42,248 nt of DNA from Falsirhodobacter sp. 20TX0035 (GTDB lineage Bacteria; Pseudomonadota; Alphaproteobacteria; Rhodobacterales; Rhodobacteraceae), in assembly GCF_028307215.1 (NCBI RefSeq), contig NZ_JAQMHV010000019.1, positions 1-42,248 on the forward strand. The letters are read 5' to 3'. The translations under genes were made by a program, and so were the position numbers. Shown in pieces: positions 1 to 6,488 of this stretch. Position 1 is the stretch's first letter. Each line of letters starts with the position of its first letter. The notes below the pieces were generated by a model that worked only from the letters and a program-made list of their open reading frames with translations, was not told the DNA's origin and made no database searches.

Positions 1-2
1 GG

Positions 3-122
3 CAGGACGTGTTCGATTACATCGAGATGTTCTACAACCCGAAGCGAAAGCACGTGAGAAACGGGATGCTGTCGCCCACCGAGTTCGAGCGGCAGCAAAT
101 GATGAGACGTGAAGGCGTCTAA
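3..122 (+). CDS. IS3-family transposase, C-terminal end (cut by window edge)
   Basis: Reading frame 3 is open from the window edge to a TAA at 120-122. It gives the usual tail of an IS3-family OrfB integrase: a FDYIEMFYNPKRKH stretch followed by LSPTEFE. In this family that segment follows the last catalytic Glu of the DDE domain. The gene is cut only by the window edge, so whether the element is intact cannot be judged. Its last codons overlap the next gene on +, which starts with GTG at 109. The insertion sequence therefore abuts or has replaced the left part of the phage early region. Confidence 0.8.
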   Translation, partial: QDVFDYIEMFYNPKRKHVRNGMLSPTEFERQQMMRREGV

Positions 123-345
123 GAAACTCGGGGCTATTCAGGGTGCCCTGCGCCGGTATCGCTCCGCGCTGTTCTTCTCGATGAAGGAGACCTGGGGAGA
201 GGACAAGGCCCGCCGCGTCGAGGCTGACCTGATCCGCCGGCATGAGGAAGCGGAGCAGCTTCATCGCCAGACGCAATCTCGCCGAAGGGGTGCCTTCGCG
301 ATGCCGGACAAGCGCGTGGCGCCCAATACCGAGGTGTTCGCATGA
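109..345 (+). CDS. Small early phage protein, unknown function
   Basis: A 78-residue, very basic protein starting with GTG and overlapping the transposase 3' end by 14 bases. It ends in an ATGA overlap with the next gene at 342, the junction style used throughout this early operon, which supports it being translated. It is rich in Arg, Lys and Glu and probably helical (YRSALFFSMKETWGED, then a charged EADLIRRHEEAEQ stretch). I recognise no domain. Because the IS element overlaps its start, the first residues may have been changed by the insertion. Confidence 0.55.
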   Translation: MKASKKLGAIQGALRRYRSALFFSMKETWGEDKARRVEADLIRRHEEAEQLHRQTQSRRRGAFAMPDKRVAPNTEVFA

Positions 346-911
346 CCAAGAGCCGGAACATCGGGGCAGGGTCGCCCAACATCTCTCGCTCCATGAAGGT
401 CAGCCACGCCGAGGCCGAGCGCCTGCTGCGTCAGTGGTGGCCCGACCGGACCGTCACAGTGCGCGACATGGCCGAGCGTCTCGGGATCAGCCGCGCTTGG
501 CTCACCAAGCTGGCGCTGCGCTGGAACCTGCCCGACCGCCGGGGCGTCGCCTTCCGCGTCGGTATGCCGGTCCGGGTCCGGGACATGGATTTCATCGACG
601 CCGCCGCGTGCGCCGCGCACTTCGGCCTCCACGTCCAGACGGTCCGTTCCATGGTCTGCCGCGGCGATGCCGACCGGATCGGCCTGAGCGTTTCCCGCGC
701 CCATGCGAACAGCCACTACAAGTCGGTCCCGCTGATCCTAGGCCCCTTCCACTGGCCCAGTCATCGGCAGGCTGCGGCGGAACTGGGCCTTCGTCCCGAG
801 AAGATATCACTGCTCAAGAAGCAGGGGCGCACCGACGAACTGCTGGGCCGCGCCATGGCGGTGCAGAGTCAGAAGGACATGAAGGCCTACAAGGCGAGGG
901 CATCGGCATGA
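342..911 (+). CDS. Phage protein with several helix-turn-helix segments
   Basis: A 189-residue protein with three segments that look like helix-turn-helix units: about residues 38-62 (VRDMAERLGISRAWLTKLAL), about 88-112 (AACAAHFGLHVQTVRSMVCR), and about 137-160 (RQAAAELGLRPEKISLLKKQ). Each has the A-x-x-L/F-G-[ILV] turn pattern. A triple-HTH layout suggests a DNA-binding regulator or site-specific organiser of the phage early region. It overlaps both neighbours by 4 bases (ATGA), so it is co-translated in the early operon. Specific function is not known. Confidence 0.65.
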   Translation: MTKSRNIGAGSPNISRSMKVSHAEAERLLRQWWPDRTVTVRDMAERLGISRAWLTKLALRWNLPDRRGVAFRVGMPVRVRDMDFIDAAACAAHFGLHVQTVRSMVCRGDADRIGLSVSRAHANSHYKSVPLILGPFHWPSHRQAAAELGLRPEKISLLKKQGRTDELLGRAMAVQSQKDMKAYKARASA

Positions 912-1150
912 CCGACCTGATCAACCATCCGCCCCACTACACCAGCGGCCCCGCGGTGTGCGCCCAGTGCGGCTGCCCCATCGAGTGCATCGACGTGACT
1001 TCCCACATGGGGTTCTCTCTCGGGAACGTGGTGAAATACGTCTGGCGCGCGGACTTGAAGGGCGCGGCGCTGGAGGACTTGCAGAAGGCAGCGTGGTATC
1101 TCCAGCATGAGATTGAGCGCCGGCACAAGGCAGCGCAGGTGCCGCTATGA
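908..1150 (+). CDS. DUF3310 family protein
   Basis: An 80-residue protein with the features of DUF3310 (SaV-like) phage proteins: an N-terminal NHPPHYTSG motif, then IECIDV, and GFSLGNVVKYVWRADLKG followed by a LEDLQKAAWYLQHEIE helix. These proteins are common in the early regions of tailed phages and are often grouped near nucleotide-metabolism genes, but their role is not established. A CxxC pair (CAQCGCPIEC) sits between the two conserved parts and may bind metal. It overlaps its neighbours by 4 bases on each side. Confidence 0.85.
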   Translation: MTDLINHPPHYTSGPAVCAQCGCPIECIDVTSHMGFSLGNVVKYVWRADLKGAALEDLQKAAWYLQHEIERRHKAAQVPL

Positions 1151-1422
1151 CGGACCTTCGCACCATCGCCAACGCTCCGCGCGCCCGCTTCATGGCCTTG
1201 GCTGACGAGGTGGCCGAGGCCTACCAGATCGACCGCGCCGACCTGCTGGGCAACCGGCGGCTTCGGCTCTGGGTGGATGCCCGCCAGCATCTCTACCTGC
1301 TCGCCAAGGAACGGTTCGGCTGGTCCACCACCCGTATCGGCAACCTCACCGGCCGCGATCACTCCACTGTGGTCTACGGCATCCAGCAGGACCGCGCCCG
1401 TATCGCGAGGGATCTGGCATGA
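1147..1422 (+). CDS. Stand-alone DnaA domain IV-like DNA-binding protein
   Basis: A 91-residue protein corresponding to the C-terminal DNA-binding domain of DnaA with no AAA+ part. The signature GRDHSTVVYGI at about 69-79 is the conserved domain IV motif that reads the DnaA box, preceded by a helix (ARQHLYLLAKERFGWSTTRIG) equivalent to the basic-loop helix. In DnaA this domain binds TTATNCACA-type sites. A protein with only this domain could compete with host DnaA, recruit it, or act as a local regulator. It sits mid-operon with 4-base overlaps at both ends. Confidence 0.85.
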   Translation: MTDLRTIANAPRARFMALADEVAEAYQIDRADLLGNRRLRLWVDARQHLYLLAKERFGWSTTRIGNLTGRDHSTVVYGIQQDRARIARDLA

Positions 1423-1634
1423 CCGAACGCGAGGCCATCTTCCTCCGCCACCACGGTCTGCCGGTCTGCAAGACGGCCCTGCGCTCCACCGACTTCAACG
1501 AGTGGATCCGCCCGATCATCTGCCGCGCCCGCCGCACCGAGCCGCACCTGTTCGACGCCAGCGGCCGCATTCGCAACCACGACACATTCACCCGGTGGCT
1601 GGACGAGAACCACCCGCCGAAGGAGGCAGTATGA
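1419..1634 (+). CDS. Small early phage protein, unknown
   Basis: A 71-residue protein between two ATGA overlaps (1419 and 1631). It has two Cys and a C-terminal TFTRWLDENHPP segment, but no motif I can assign. Its place in an unbroken chain of co-translated genes is the main support. Confidence 0.6.
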   Translation: MTEREAIFLRHHGLPVCKTALRSTDFNEWIRPIICRARRTEPHLFDASGRIRNHDTFTRWLDENHPPKEAV

Positions 1635-1834
1635 GCACCCTAGTCAAGATGATGGACCGCTTTGCCCTCGCCGTCCCGGATGGCCACGAGCACTGCATGT
1701 CCTACAGCGACGACCGCGCTTTCATGTTCAACCGCGCCGGGGATCTTGTTTCGACCAAGCTCCGCAACGGCGAGAACGACGACACGCTGCGCTTCCGCCT
1801 TCACGCCGCCATCACCGCACTGGAGATCCAATGA
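1631..1834 (+). CDS. Small early phage protein, unknown
   Basis: A 67-residue protein starting at ATG 1631, preceded by an AGGAGG ribosome-binding site inside the preceding gene and overlapping that gene by 4 bases. The frame is open further upstream, but the strong site and overlap fix this start. It contains a compact SYSDDRAFMFNRAGDLVS segment that looks like short beta strands, then a FRLHAAITALEIQ helix. No family is recognised. Confidence 0.6.
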   Translation: MSTLVKMMDRFALAVPDGHEHCMSYSDDRAFMFNRAGDLVSTKLRNGENDDTLRFRLHAAITALEIQ

Positions 1835-1938
1835 CCGACCGTATCCTTCCCTCCGGCTGGTGGCTCATCCCCTGCATCCTCGGCGGCGCCTGCATCTGGG
1901 CCGCGATCATCCGCGCAATCATCCGGGGGCTGGCATGA
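1831..1938 (+). CDS. Very small single-pass membrane protein
   Basis: A 35-residue ORF with ATGA overlaps at both ends (1831 and 1935). After a short polar start (MTDRILPSG) the rest is one hydrophobic helix (WWLIPCILGGACIWAAIIRAI) with a basic C-terminus, so a single membrane-spanning peptide is expected. Its role is unknown. Confidence 0.55.
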   Translation: MTDRILPSGWWLIPCILGGACIWAAIIRAIIRGLA

Positions 1939-2147
1939 CGGAACCCCATCGCTTCACCACTCGCAGCCGCCATGTCGGAGCCGTAGGCCACGTCGACGAC
2001 TCCTGGAAGGTCGACATGCGGCGCATCGTCGTCGGCCTGCCGTCGGACATGTTCGACCGGATCAATCGGGAAGCCAAGGACCGCAACCTGCCGTTTACGG
2101 AGGTCGTGCGGCAGAGACTGGCGAAAGAGGAGGCAAGCCATGGCTGA
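1935..2147 (+). CDS. Ribbon-helix-helix-like DNA-binding protein
   Basis: A 70-residue protein starting at ATG 1935 (4-base overlap). The C-terminal half has the Arc/MetJ-type pattern: a short strand (MRRIVVGLP), then helix DMFDRINREAKDRN, a turn, and helix PFTEVVRQRLAKEEA. Such proteins bind DNA as dimers through the strand, so this is a candidate early transcription regulator. The N-terminal 25 residues are polar and basic. It overlaps the next gene by 8 bases. Confidence 0.65.
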   Translation: MTEPHRFTTRSRHVGAVGHVDDSWKVDMRRIVVGLPSDMFDRINREAKDRNLPFTEVVRQRLAKEEASHG

Positions 2148-2736
2148 CACATCCCCTGCCGCTGTGCTGGAACGCGCGGCCTATGATGACGCCCTCGGCA
2201 ACCGCCGCACCGCCGACATGCTGCGGGCGTTGGTGGCCCGCGCCACCCCCGAGGCCGAGACGCCCGCCGTGCGGGTGAAGGCGCTGGTGTGGTATTGCTT
2301 TGGGAAAGAGTGCGAGCGCGCAGAGAGTGGCTTTGGCTTGATCAACGTTGTTTGGGGCTTCCAAGACGGATGCGCCTTCATGATGCACGGGGCCAAGAGC
2401 CAAGCATATCCATCAGCCGACGCCGCCAAAGCCGCTGCCCAATCCGACTACGAGGCCCGCATCTTGGCCGCCCTTGAGCCTGCGCCCGTGCAGGGGTGGC
2501 GGACGGACATGGACGCGATCCCTAAGGGGTTGGCCGTCTTGGCCGCTCTGTCGAATGGCTGGCACGAGATCATCACCGATCGCTCGGAAGAAGGCGACTA
2601 TGCCAGGTGGTATGTTTCGCAGGGCCGAACGTCGTTGCCGATCGAGCGCACCCATCCCCGAGACACGGACTGGGGCAATACCCTACGCGTCGTGGCATGG
2701 ATGCCCCTACCTCCCGCCCCACAGGAGGACGCATGA
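2140..2736 (+). CDS. Phage hypothetical protein with DUF551-like C-terminus
   Basis: A 198-residue soluble protein. The N-terminal third is helical (LERAAYDDALGNRRTADMLR). The middle has aromatic strands around VWYCFGKEC and YPSADAAKAAAQSDYEARIL, typical of composite phage proteins that carry such a segment. The C-terminus ends in VVAWMPLPPAPQ, matching the WMPLPxxP end seen in DUF551-type phage proteins. Function is not known. The first ATG lies 8 bases inside the preceding gene. Confidence 0.65.
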   Translation: MADTSPAAVLERAAYDDALGNRRTADMLRALVARATPEAETPAVRVKALVWYCFGKECERAESGFGLINVVWGFQDGCAFMMHGAKSQAYPSADAAKAAAQSDYEARILAALEPAPVQGWRTDMDAIPKGLAVLAALSNGWHEIITDRSEEGDYARWYVSQGRTSLPIERTHPRDTDWGNTLRVVAWMPLPPAPQEDA

Positions 2737-2813
2737 TGCGCCTCCGCTGGATCCACGCCTTCGGCATCGGGCTGGTTGTCTTCGTCGCCCTTATCGCAAT
2801 CCAGTGGGGGTGA
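2733..2813 (+). CDS. Very small single-pass membrane peptide
   Basis: A 26-residue ORF in a 4-base overlap with the preceding gene and ending 1 base before the next start. It has a basic start (MMRLRWIHA) followed by one hydrophobic helix (FGIGLVVFVALIAIQWG). This is the second short membrane peptide in the early operon; see also 1831-1938. Confidence 0.5.
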   Translation: MMRLRWIHAFGIGLVVFVALIAIQWG

Positions 2814-2814
2814 C

Positions 2815-3339
2815 ATGAACGCCATCCACAAGGAGATCATGGCACTGCCCGCCGCGGAACGGCTGCCTTACGCGCTGGAACTCCTCCAGCAGCTGACGGG
2901 GCAGTCTGCGGAGGACGTCGTTCGCGTCCGCAAGCAGCTGGGCGTCTCCAAGAAGCACGCGCAGATGCTTTTGGCGCGCAACGCGGCGTTCCCCCGCACG
3001 CTGACGAAGGAGCAGATCATGACTGCGATCCACGGCCCGGGGTGGGAGCAGGACATACGGTCGGTCGCCGTGATGGCCAGCAAGGTCCGCGAAAAGCACC
3101 CGGACCTGATCGAAACAGTCTGGGGGACCGGCTACCGCCTGACCCGCAAGCTGGACGTCGGCACGGATCCGGTGGCCGGCCGCGAGAACTCCGGCGACCC
3201 CTGGACGGAGCAGGACGACGAGGATCTGCGCCGCATGATGGAGAACGGCTCCGAGCTGCACGTCATCGCCGACGAGATGGACCGCAGCGAGCGTTCGGTG
3301 GCCGACCGGTGGCGCCGCATCCGCGGGAGGAAGGCGTGA
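2815..3339 (+). CDS. PhoB-type winged-helix plus Myb/SANT-like DNA-binding protein
   Basis: A 174-residue protein; ATG 2815 is chosen because a GGGGG ribosome-binding stretch lies just upstream and the previous gene ends at 2813. Residues about 28-111 look like an OmpR/PhoB winged helix: LTKEQIM, then IRSVAVMASKVREKHPDLIE and the wing TVWGTGYRL, matching the IETVRGVGYRL hallmark of response-regulator output domains. Residues about 129-170 (DPWTEQDDEDLRRMM, then IADEMDRSERSVADRWRRI) match the Myb/SANT three-helix pattern. There is no receiver domain. It is a candidate phage early regulator with two separate DNA-binding modules. Confidence 0.75.
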   Translation: MNAIHKEIMALPAAERLPYALELLQQLTGQSAEDVVRVRKQLGVSKKHAQMLLARNAAFPRTLTKEQIMTAIHGPGWEQDIRSVAVMASKVREKHPDLIETVWGTGYRLTRKLDVGTDPVAGRENSGDPWTEQDDEDLRRMMENGSELHVIADEMDRSERSVADRWRRIRGRKA

Positions 3340-3536
3340 TGGGCATCCACAGCGTTCCCCAGTCCGCAGAGGCCATCCTCGCGCAATGCGTTGGGAAGGA
3401 CCGCCTGACTCCGGCGCAGGCGCACGAGATCGCCCGTCGGCCCGGCAAGCAGATCGGTGTCTATCGCTGCAAGCATTGCGGCCAGCATCACGTCACCCAC
3501 GCCTACGCCAAGCCATTCCGCAGGAGGAAGCACTGA
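3339..3536 (+). CDS. Small zinc-ribbon protein
   Basis: A 65-residue protein overlapping its upstream neighbour by 1 base (TGATG). The C-terminal half carries CKHCGQHHVTH, a CxxC plus two or three His cluster expected to bind zinc, in a basic context ending RRRKH. Such small ribbons usually bind nucleic acid or bridge proteins. The N-terminal half (ILAQCVGKDRLTPAQAHEIA) is helical. Confidence 0.65.
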   Translation: MGIHSVPQSAEAILAQCVGKDRLTPAQAHEIARRPGKQIGVYRCKHCGQHHVTHAYAKPFRRRKH

Positions 3537-3979
3537 TGCAGGATCAACATCTACATGTGCCTGCGCCATGCTTCAAATACGCTGCGGCGCACCACACATT
3601 TGATAACGCAGAGAGCGTCGCCACCAGCATGAGCGGATTAGAGATCGCACCGCCCAAGCCTGAGCAGAGGACAACAACAATGAGCGACCTGAGGAAGCTG
3701 ATTGAGATGGTGGAGGCGGACTACTTCGAGGTGCAGGTGATGGAAAAAGCAATTCCCTTGCGCCAGTGGGGGAACTTCATCGCTGCCTATCACGGGTCTC
3801 TTGATGCTGCGCGAGCATTGCATGACGCACTGGTGCCCGGATGGACCTTCGACATTACGAATGGCAGCGCCTTCGTCTGCGATGTAGCCAAAGCCACACC
3901 GCAGTATTCAGGCCAATGCAGGGTTCATGCGGCAGCGTGGCTCATCGCCATTTTGAAGGCCTACGAGGCGCGGCAATGA
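3536..3979 (+). CDS. Phage hypothetical protein
   Basis: A 147-residue protein from ATG 3536, which has an excellent AGGAGGAAG ribosome-binding site and overlaps the previous stop. A second in-frame start at 3680 also has a good site (AGAGGA) and would give 99 residues beginning SDLRKLIEMVEAD. That shorter form matches the common phage proteins that start with a LIxxxEA helix and carry LHDALVPGW and an AAAWLIAILKAYE end. Both forms could be made. Function is unknown. Confidence 0.6.
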   Translation: MQDQHLHVPAPCFKYAAAHHTFDNAESVATSMSGLEIAPPKPEQRTTTMSDLRKLIEMVEADYFEVQVMEKAIPLRQWGNFIAAYHGSLDAARALHDALVPGWTFDITNGSAFVCDVAKATPQYSGQCRVHAAAWLIAILKAYEARQ

Positions 3980-4020
3980 CCACCAGCGCGGACGGAGCGG
4001 GTCAGCCCTACGCGTTGCGA

Positions 4021-4302
4021 TCAGCTTGCCGAACGCCGCCGCGGATCAACGGCTTCTGGCAGGCGATCAAGCAAGCCGGCACTGATCAGCGCGGCCAAGA
4101 ACGCATCGCGCGCATCGTCTTGGCACTCGCTCGCTTCGAACGCAGCAGTGCACCGAGCCACAGCGTCGTAATAGGCCGTGGATCTTCCCCAGAGCCAGCT
4201 CTCGGTGAGGAAGATCAACGCATGGCCTGTCGCGCGGATGATGTGGAACGTGCCTGTCTCCGGGTTTGCGAACGCAATCGGCTCTTCCCAAACGTGGCTC
4301 AT
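4021..4302 (-). CDS. DUF982 family protein
   Basis: A 93-residue protein on the minus strand inside the + early region. It has the DUF982 pattern: VWEEPIAF near the N-terminus, TGTFHIIRATGHALIFLTESW, then AYYDAVARCTAAFEASE and DDARDAFLAALISAGL. DUF982 proteins are plentiful in alphaproteobacterial genomes and plasmids; their role is unknown. ATG 4302 is chosen because GGAG lies about 6 bases upstream and the homologous part starts there; the frame is open further upstream. Being opposite to its neighbours suggests separate expression, as for a lysogeny-expressed gene. Confidence 0.7.
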   Translation of the reverse strand: MSHVWEEPIAFANPETGTFHIIRATGHALIFLTESWLWGRSTAYYDAVARCTAAFEASECQDDARDAFLAALISAGLLDRLPEAVDPRRRSAS

Positions 4303-4502
4303 AAGTGGCTCCGACCAGACTCTCTTACCAAGAGACAGGACGGTGAAAGAACATATCCAGCATTTCATCGATTAACCACCAAACTAATTTTCTGCTTAAC
4401 GAGTAATCTGTTGATGGAAAGCGTAAGAATTATGCAACGCAGCCTGACCGAGTGTCGAAGCGGAAAAATCCAGCGCGCCGATATGCGTCAGGAGGCAAGG
4501 CA
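4303..4502. other. AT-rich intergenic region between divergent genes
   Basis: About 200 bases between the DUF982 gene (on -) and the next + gene. The stretch from about 4365 to 4440 is clearly richer in A and T than its surroundings and probably holds divergent promoters. I could not fix a convincing -35/-10 pair. The + strand reading frame crossing it is not considered coding. Confidence 0.4.
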
Positions 4503-5132
4503 ATGAGCAGCATCGCAGAGCGCAAGCGCCGGAAGAAGGCGCGGATCGCGGGCTTTGACCTCGCACCGGTGCCGCGCCGTGAGAAACAGGCCAGGGAGAA
4601 GGGACGCTTTGTGAAAGCCGAGGAAGATCCGCGCAACGCCGCGCTGAACATCCGCTGCATCCGCTTCGGGCTCAGCCCCAACCGCAGCAACCGCCACAAG
4701 GTCAGCGGCCAGCACATGGCCTGCGACATCGGCTTTGTGCTGGAGGCCCGCTGCGGGGATGCCGAGGTGTCGCGCCTCTGGCAGGTCTGGCAGTCGTGGG
4801 GCGCGGCCGAGCGGACGTATCGGCTGCGGTATCTGGGGCAGAGCGAGACGGCGCAATCCTCGGCCATCGCGATGGTGCCGGAACCCATGCAGGCGGACGA
4901 CGGCCACAGCGTCGACACCCGCACGCCGGACGAGCGCGATCGGGATGCGGTGAATGGCTGGATGCGGTGGCGGGGCTATCTCGGCCACCTGTCGTCGGTG
5001 GATCAAGCGGCGCTGCACGCGGCTCGGCGTGAGACGGGGCCGGCACTTTGGCAGGATGGAAATCCCACGGGGCAGGGGATCGCGACACTCGATGCCTTGC
5101 GCCACTTGGCAGATATGGCGGAAAAGGGTTGA
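4503..5132 (+). CDS. Phage hypothetical protein, basic N-terminus
   Basis: A 209-residue protein starting at ATG 4503 after a strong AGGAGG site; a GTG at 4452 would add 17 residues. The first 60 residues are very basic (RKRRKKARI, RREKQAREKGRF), suggesting nucleic-acid binding. The central part has KVSGQHMACDIGFVLEAR and AERTYRLRYLG, and the C-terminus is a helical region (QAALHAARRE, TLDALRHLADMAEKG). Last gene of the early cluster on +. Its position before the control region would suit a replication or late-regulation role, but no domain supports that. Confidence 0.6.
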   Translation: MSSIAERKRRKKARIAGFDLAPVPRREKQAREKGRFVKAEEDPRNAALNIRCIRFGLSPNRSNRHKVSGQHMACDIGFVLEARCGDAEVSRLWQVWQSWGAAERTYRLRYLGQSETAQSSAIAMVPEPMQADDGHSVDTRTPDERDRDAVNGWMRWRGYLGHLSSVDQAALHAARRETGPALWQDGNPTGQGIATLDALRHLADMAEKG

Positions 5133-5232
5133 CACCCCTACAATCTGTGGCATCGTGGTTATAATGAAGGGGCACGATTGTGCTTGAGTACGCGCACGGG
5201 CCTTCGGGTGCCGCGCCTTTCCTTAGGGTCAC

Positions 5233-5358
5233 ATGGACAGCCGAAGCCTCATCTCCGCCGCGCATCAGATCGGAGACATGGCCGTCCGCCTTCACGATCT
5301 GCACGCCTCGCTGTCATGGTTAGGCAAGCTGCGGGTGTGGTGGCGCGGCTACCTCTGA
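5233..5358 (+). CDS. Small hypothetical protein
   Basis: A 41-residue ORF with a weak AGGG site 5 bases upstream of ATG 5233. It is amphipathic then aromatic (QIGDMAVRLHDLHASLSWLG, ending VWWRGYL). The well-behaved composition favours a real gene, but there is no family evidence. Confidence 0.4.
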   Translation: MDSRSLISAAHQIGDMAVRLHDLHASLSWLGKLRVWWRGYL

Positions 5359-5376
5359 CGGTGCCGCGCTTCCGCC

Positions 5377-5502
5377 TTACCGCCCCTTCGCAACCGCTTT
5401 GGACACGGCGTCCTTCAAGCTCGGCGCTGCGGCGATTACCTTTGGCACTTCCTTCTTGGGCTTCTTTTCATCGCGTTTACGCTTGTTCATGCCCTTGGCC
5501 AT
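5377..5502 (-). CDS. Small Lys-rich protein (MAKGxNK type)
   Basis: A 41-residue minus-strand ORF with AGGAG about 8 bases upstream of its ATG at 5502. It begins MAKGMNKRKRDEKKPKKE and continues VPKVIAAAP, closely resembling a widespread class of tiny basic bacterial proteins with a KKPKKEKPK core and no known function. It converges with the ORF ending at 5358. Confidence 0.6.
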   Translation of the reverse strand: MAKGMNKRKRDEKKPKKEVPKVIAAAPSLKDAVSKAVAKGR

Positions 5503-5777
5503 GGTCTGGCTCCTGTATGGTCCGACGAGGATCGACGGGTCGCCCACACTACGCCTTTGCCGCAGGATAGATACACAATTCGCGTGGTCACCTAGTGCCG
5601 CGCTCTCGATGCCGCCTTCTGGTGGGTGACGTTCTCGAGCCTCAGGTGCACCTTAAGGGTTCGGGCCACGCGATGTGCGGCGTCATCCTCCCGAGGACGG
5701 ATCGTACGCTTACCAATCGTCGTTGCATAGGATGCGAACTAACCCCGCTATCAATCGTTGACTGACAAGAAACGAAC
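5503..5777. other. Gene-poor stretch
   Basis: About 275 bases upstream of the MAKG-type gene (on -) and before the short membrane ORFs. I see no convincing coding frame on either strand, no tRNA and no clear terminator. It presumably contains the promoter for the minus-strand gene. Confidence 0.35.
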
Positions 5778-5867
5778 GTGCGAGAGTGGCTTATGGTGTG
5801 GGTATGGGTTCTGGGCGCTTTCTTCGCCATAACTGTGATTGGTTGCGCAGTGATAATTTGCGGGTAG
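5778..5867 (+). CDS. Tiny membrane peptide (GTG start)
   Basis: A 29-residue ORF: short N-terminus MREW, then a hydrophobic helix (VWVWVLGAFFAITVIGCAVI). The ribosome-binding site is weak (ACAAGAA). It resembles the other tiny single-pass ORFs in this control region but is uncertain on its own. Confidence 0.3.
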   Translation: MREWLMVWVWVLGAFFAITVIGCAVIICG

Positions 5868-5936
5868 CTAAGGTTCAGCTTTCCGGAACCAAACAAGAAC
5901 GTTGATGCGGCAACGTACCTGCGCTAGGGTCGGCGC

Positions 5937-6011
5937 ATGATCGATAAAAAGATGTTAGCTCTCATCGTGCTGATCTACGTAAGTGTGTTTGCTTACGTCT
6001 TGATCGCGTAG
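5937..6011 (+). CDS. Tiny membrane peptide
   Basis: A 24-residue ORF (MIDKKMLALIVLIYVSVFAY and a few more residues), a single hydrophobic helix with a charged start. AGGGT lies about 9 bases upstream of the ATG. A real gene is plausible, but size limits the evidence. Confidence 0.35.
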   Translation: MIDKKMLALIVLIYVSVFAYVLIA

Positions 6012-6092
6012 GAAGGGCACTTGAGGTTAGAGCCGCCGCCGCGATGCTGACCCGGTGGAGTTGATCGCCACCGCCGCGTTCACATGAAGGGC

Positions 6093-6116
6093 GGGCCCCC
6101 GGCGAACCGGAGGCCC
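6093..6116 (-). terminator. GC-rich hairpin with UUCG loop, end of - operon
   Basis: Read on the minus strand, a 10-bp stem starting GGGCCTCCGG closes on a TTCG loop and pairs with CCGGGGGCCC; the single non-Watson-Crick position is a U-G pair only on the minus-strand RNA. It lies 7 bases beyond the stop of the last minus-strand gene. No U-tract follows, so termination may be inefficient or Rho-assisted. Confidence 0.55.
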
Positions 6117-6122
6117 CGAGGG

Positions 6123-6206
6123 TCACTGAACCGCGAAGTTCACGGCCAGCAATACGAGCGTGACCAGAGACACCGCAATGGATGCGTAGGCGAGACGGTC
6201 GGACAT
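6123..6206 (-). CDS. Tiny membrane peptide
   Basis: A 27-residue minus-strand ORF, MSDRLAYASIAVSLVTLVLL then AVNFAVQ: a charged start plus one transmembrane helix. Its AGGAGG site overlaps the stop codon of the upstream HTH gene, giving translational coupling. A UUCG hairpin follows it. Such coupling makes it more credible than an isolated ORF. Confidence 0.55.
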   Translation of the reverse strand: MSDRLAYASIAVSLVTLVLLAVNFAVQ

Positions 6207-6210
6207 CGGA

Positions 6211-6423
6211 CTACCTCCTGTATTCGTCCCAAGGTTTCAGACCTTGCGAATAGGCTGACATCGCAAGAGACATATAGCGAGGAATATCGACGGACCGCCC
6301 AACCTTTGCGGATGCCACATGGCGCGCGGCAGCATTGCGCCCCCATCCAAGCGCCTCCTCGACCTGCTTGGCCGTCTTGAGGCCGCAGTGGTCCATCCAG
6401 GCGAGAAAGTCTTGAGCGGTCAT
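6211..6423 (-). CDS. Small HTH protein, candidate repressor or Cro-like regulator
   Basis: A 70-residue protein with a perfect AGGAGG site upstream of ATG 6423. It reads as a compact helix-turn-helix fold: MTAQDFLAWMDHCGLKTAKQ leads into VEEALGWGRNAAARHVASAKVG, followed by a final helix and KPWDEYRR. Size and position beside operator-like repeats at 6631-6706 fit a Cro- or CI-like role, but lambda-type specificity residues are not evident. It is translationally coupled to the downstream membrane peptide. No separate larger CI-type repressor is visible in the window. Confidence 0.6.
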   Translation of the reverse strand: MTAQDFLAWMDHCGLKTAKQVEEALGWGRNAAARHVASAKVGRSVDIPRYMSLAMSAYSQGLKPWDEYRR

Positions 6424-6453
6424 CGAGAGCCTCCTATATTGAAGGGAGAGAGC

Positions 6454-6479
6454 GCCAGCCCCGCGTCACCGAGGCTGGC
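6454..6479 (-). terminator. Hairpin between minus-strand genes
   Basis: Perfect 7-bp inverted repeat GCCAGCC (6454-6460) and GGCTGGC (6473-6479) between the membrane peptide gene at 6489-6569 and the HTH gene. With a 12-base loop and no T-tract it is more likely an RNA-processing or attenuation element than a full terminator. Confidence 0.4.
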
Positions 6480-6488
6480 ACCTTCAGA

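Noticed and set aside
3976-4506. + strand ORF of about 176 residues starting in an ATGA overlap
   Set aside because: It runs antisense through the DUF982 gene and an AT-rich intergenic region. Its composition is rich in Arg, Ser and Cys, and it shows no domain, whereas the minus-strand frame has a clear family pattern.
5129-5165. TTGACA followed by TATAAT
   Set aside because: Both hexamers are present but 25 bases apart, far from the 16-18 needed for a sigma-70 promoter; TTGACA also overlaps the end of the coding region.
5178-5570. + strand ORF of 130 residues
   Set aside because: Pro, Ser and Arg-rich composition typical of an out-of-frame read of GC-rich DNA; it is antisense to the small MAKG-type gene, which has a good ribosome-binding site.
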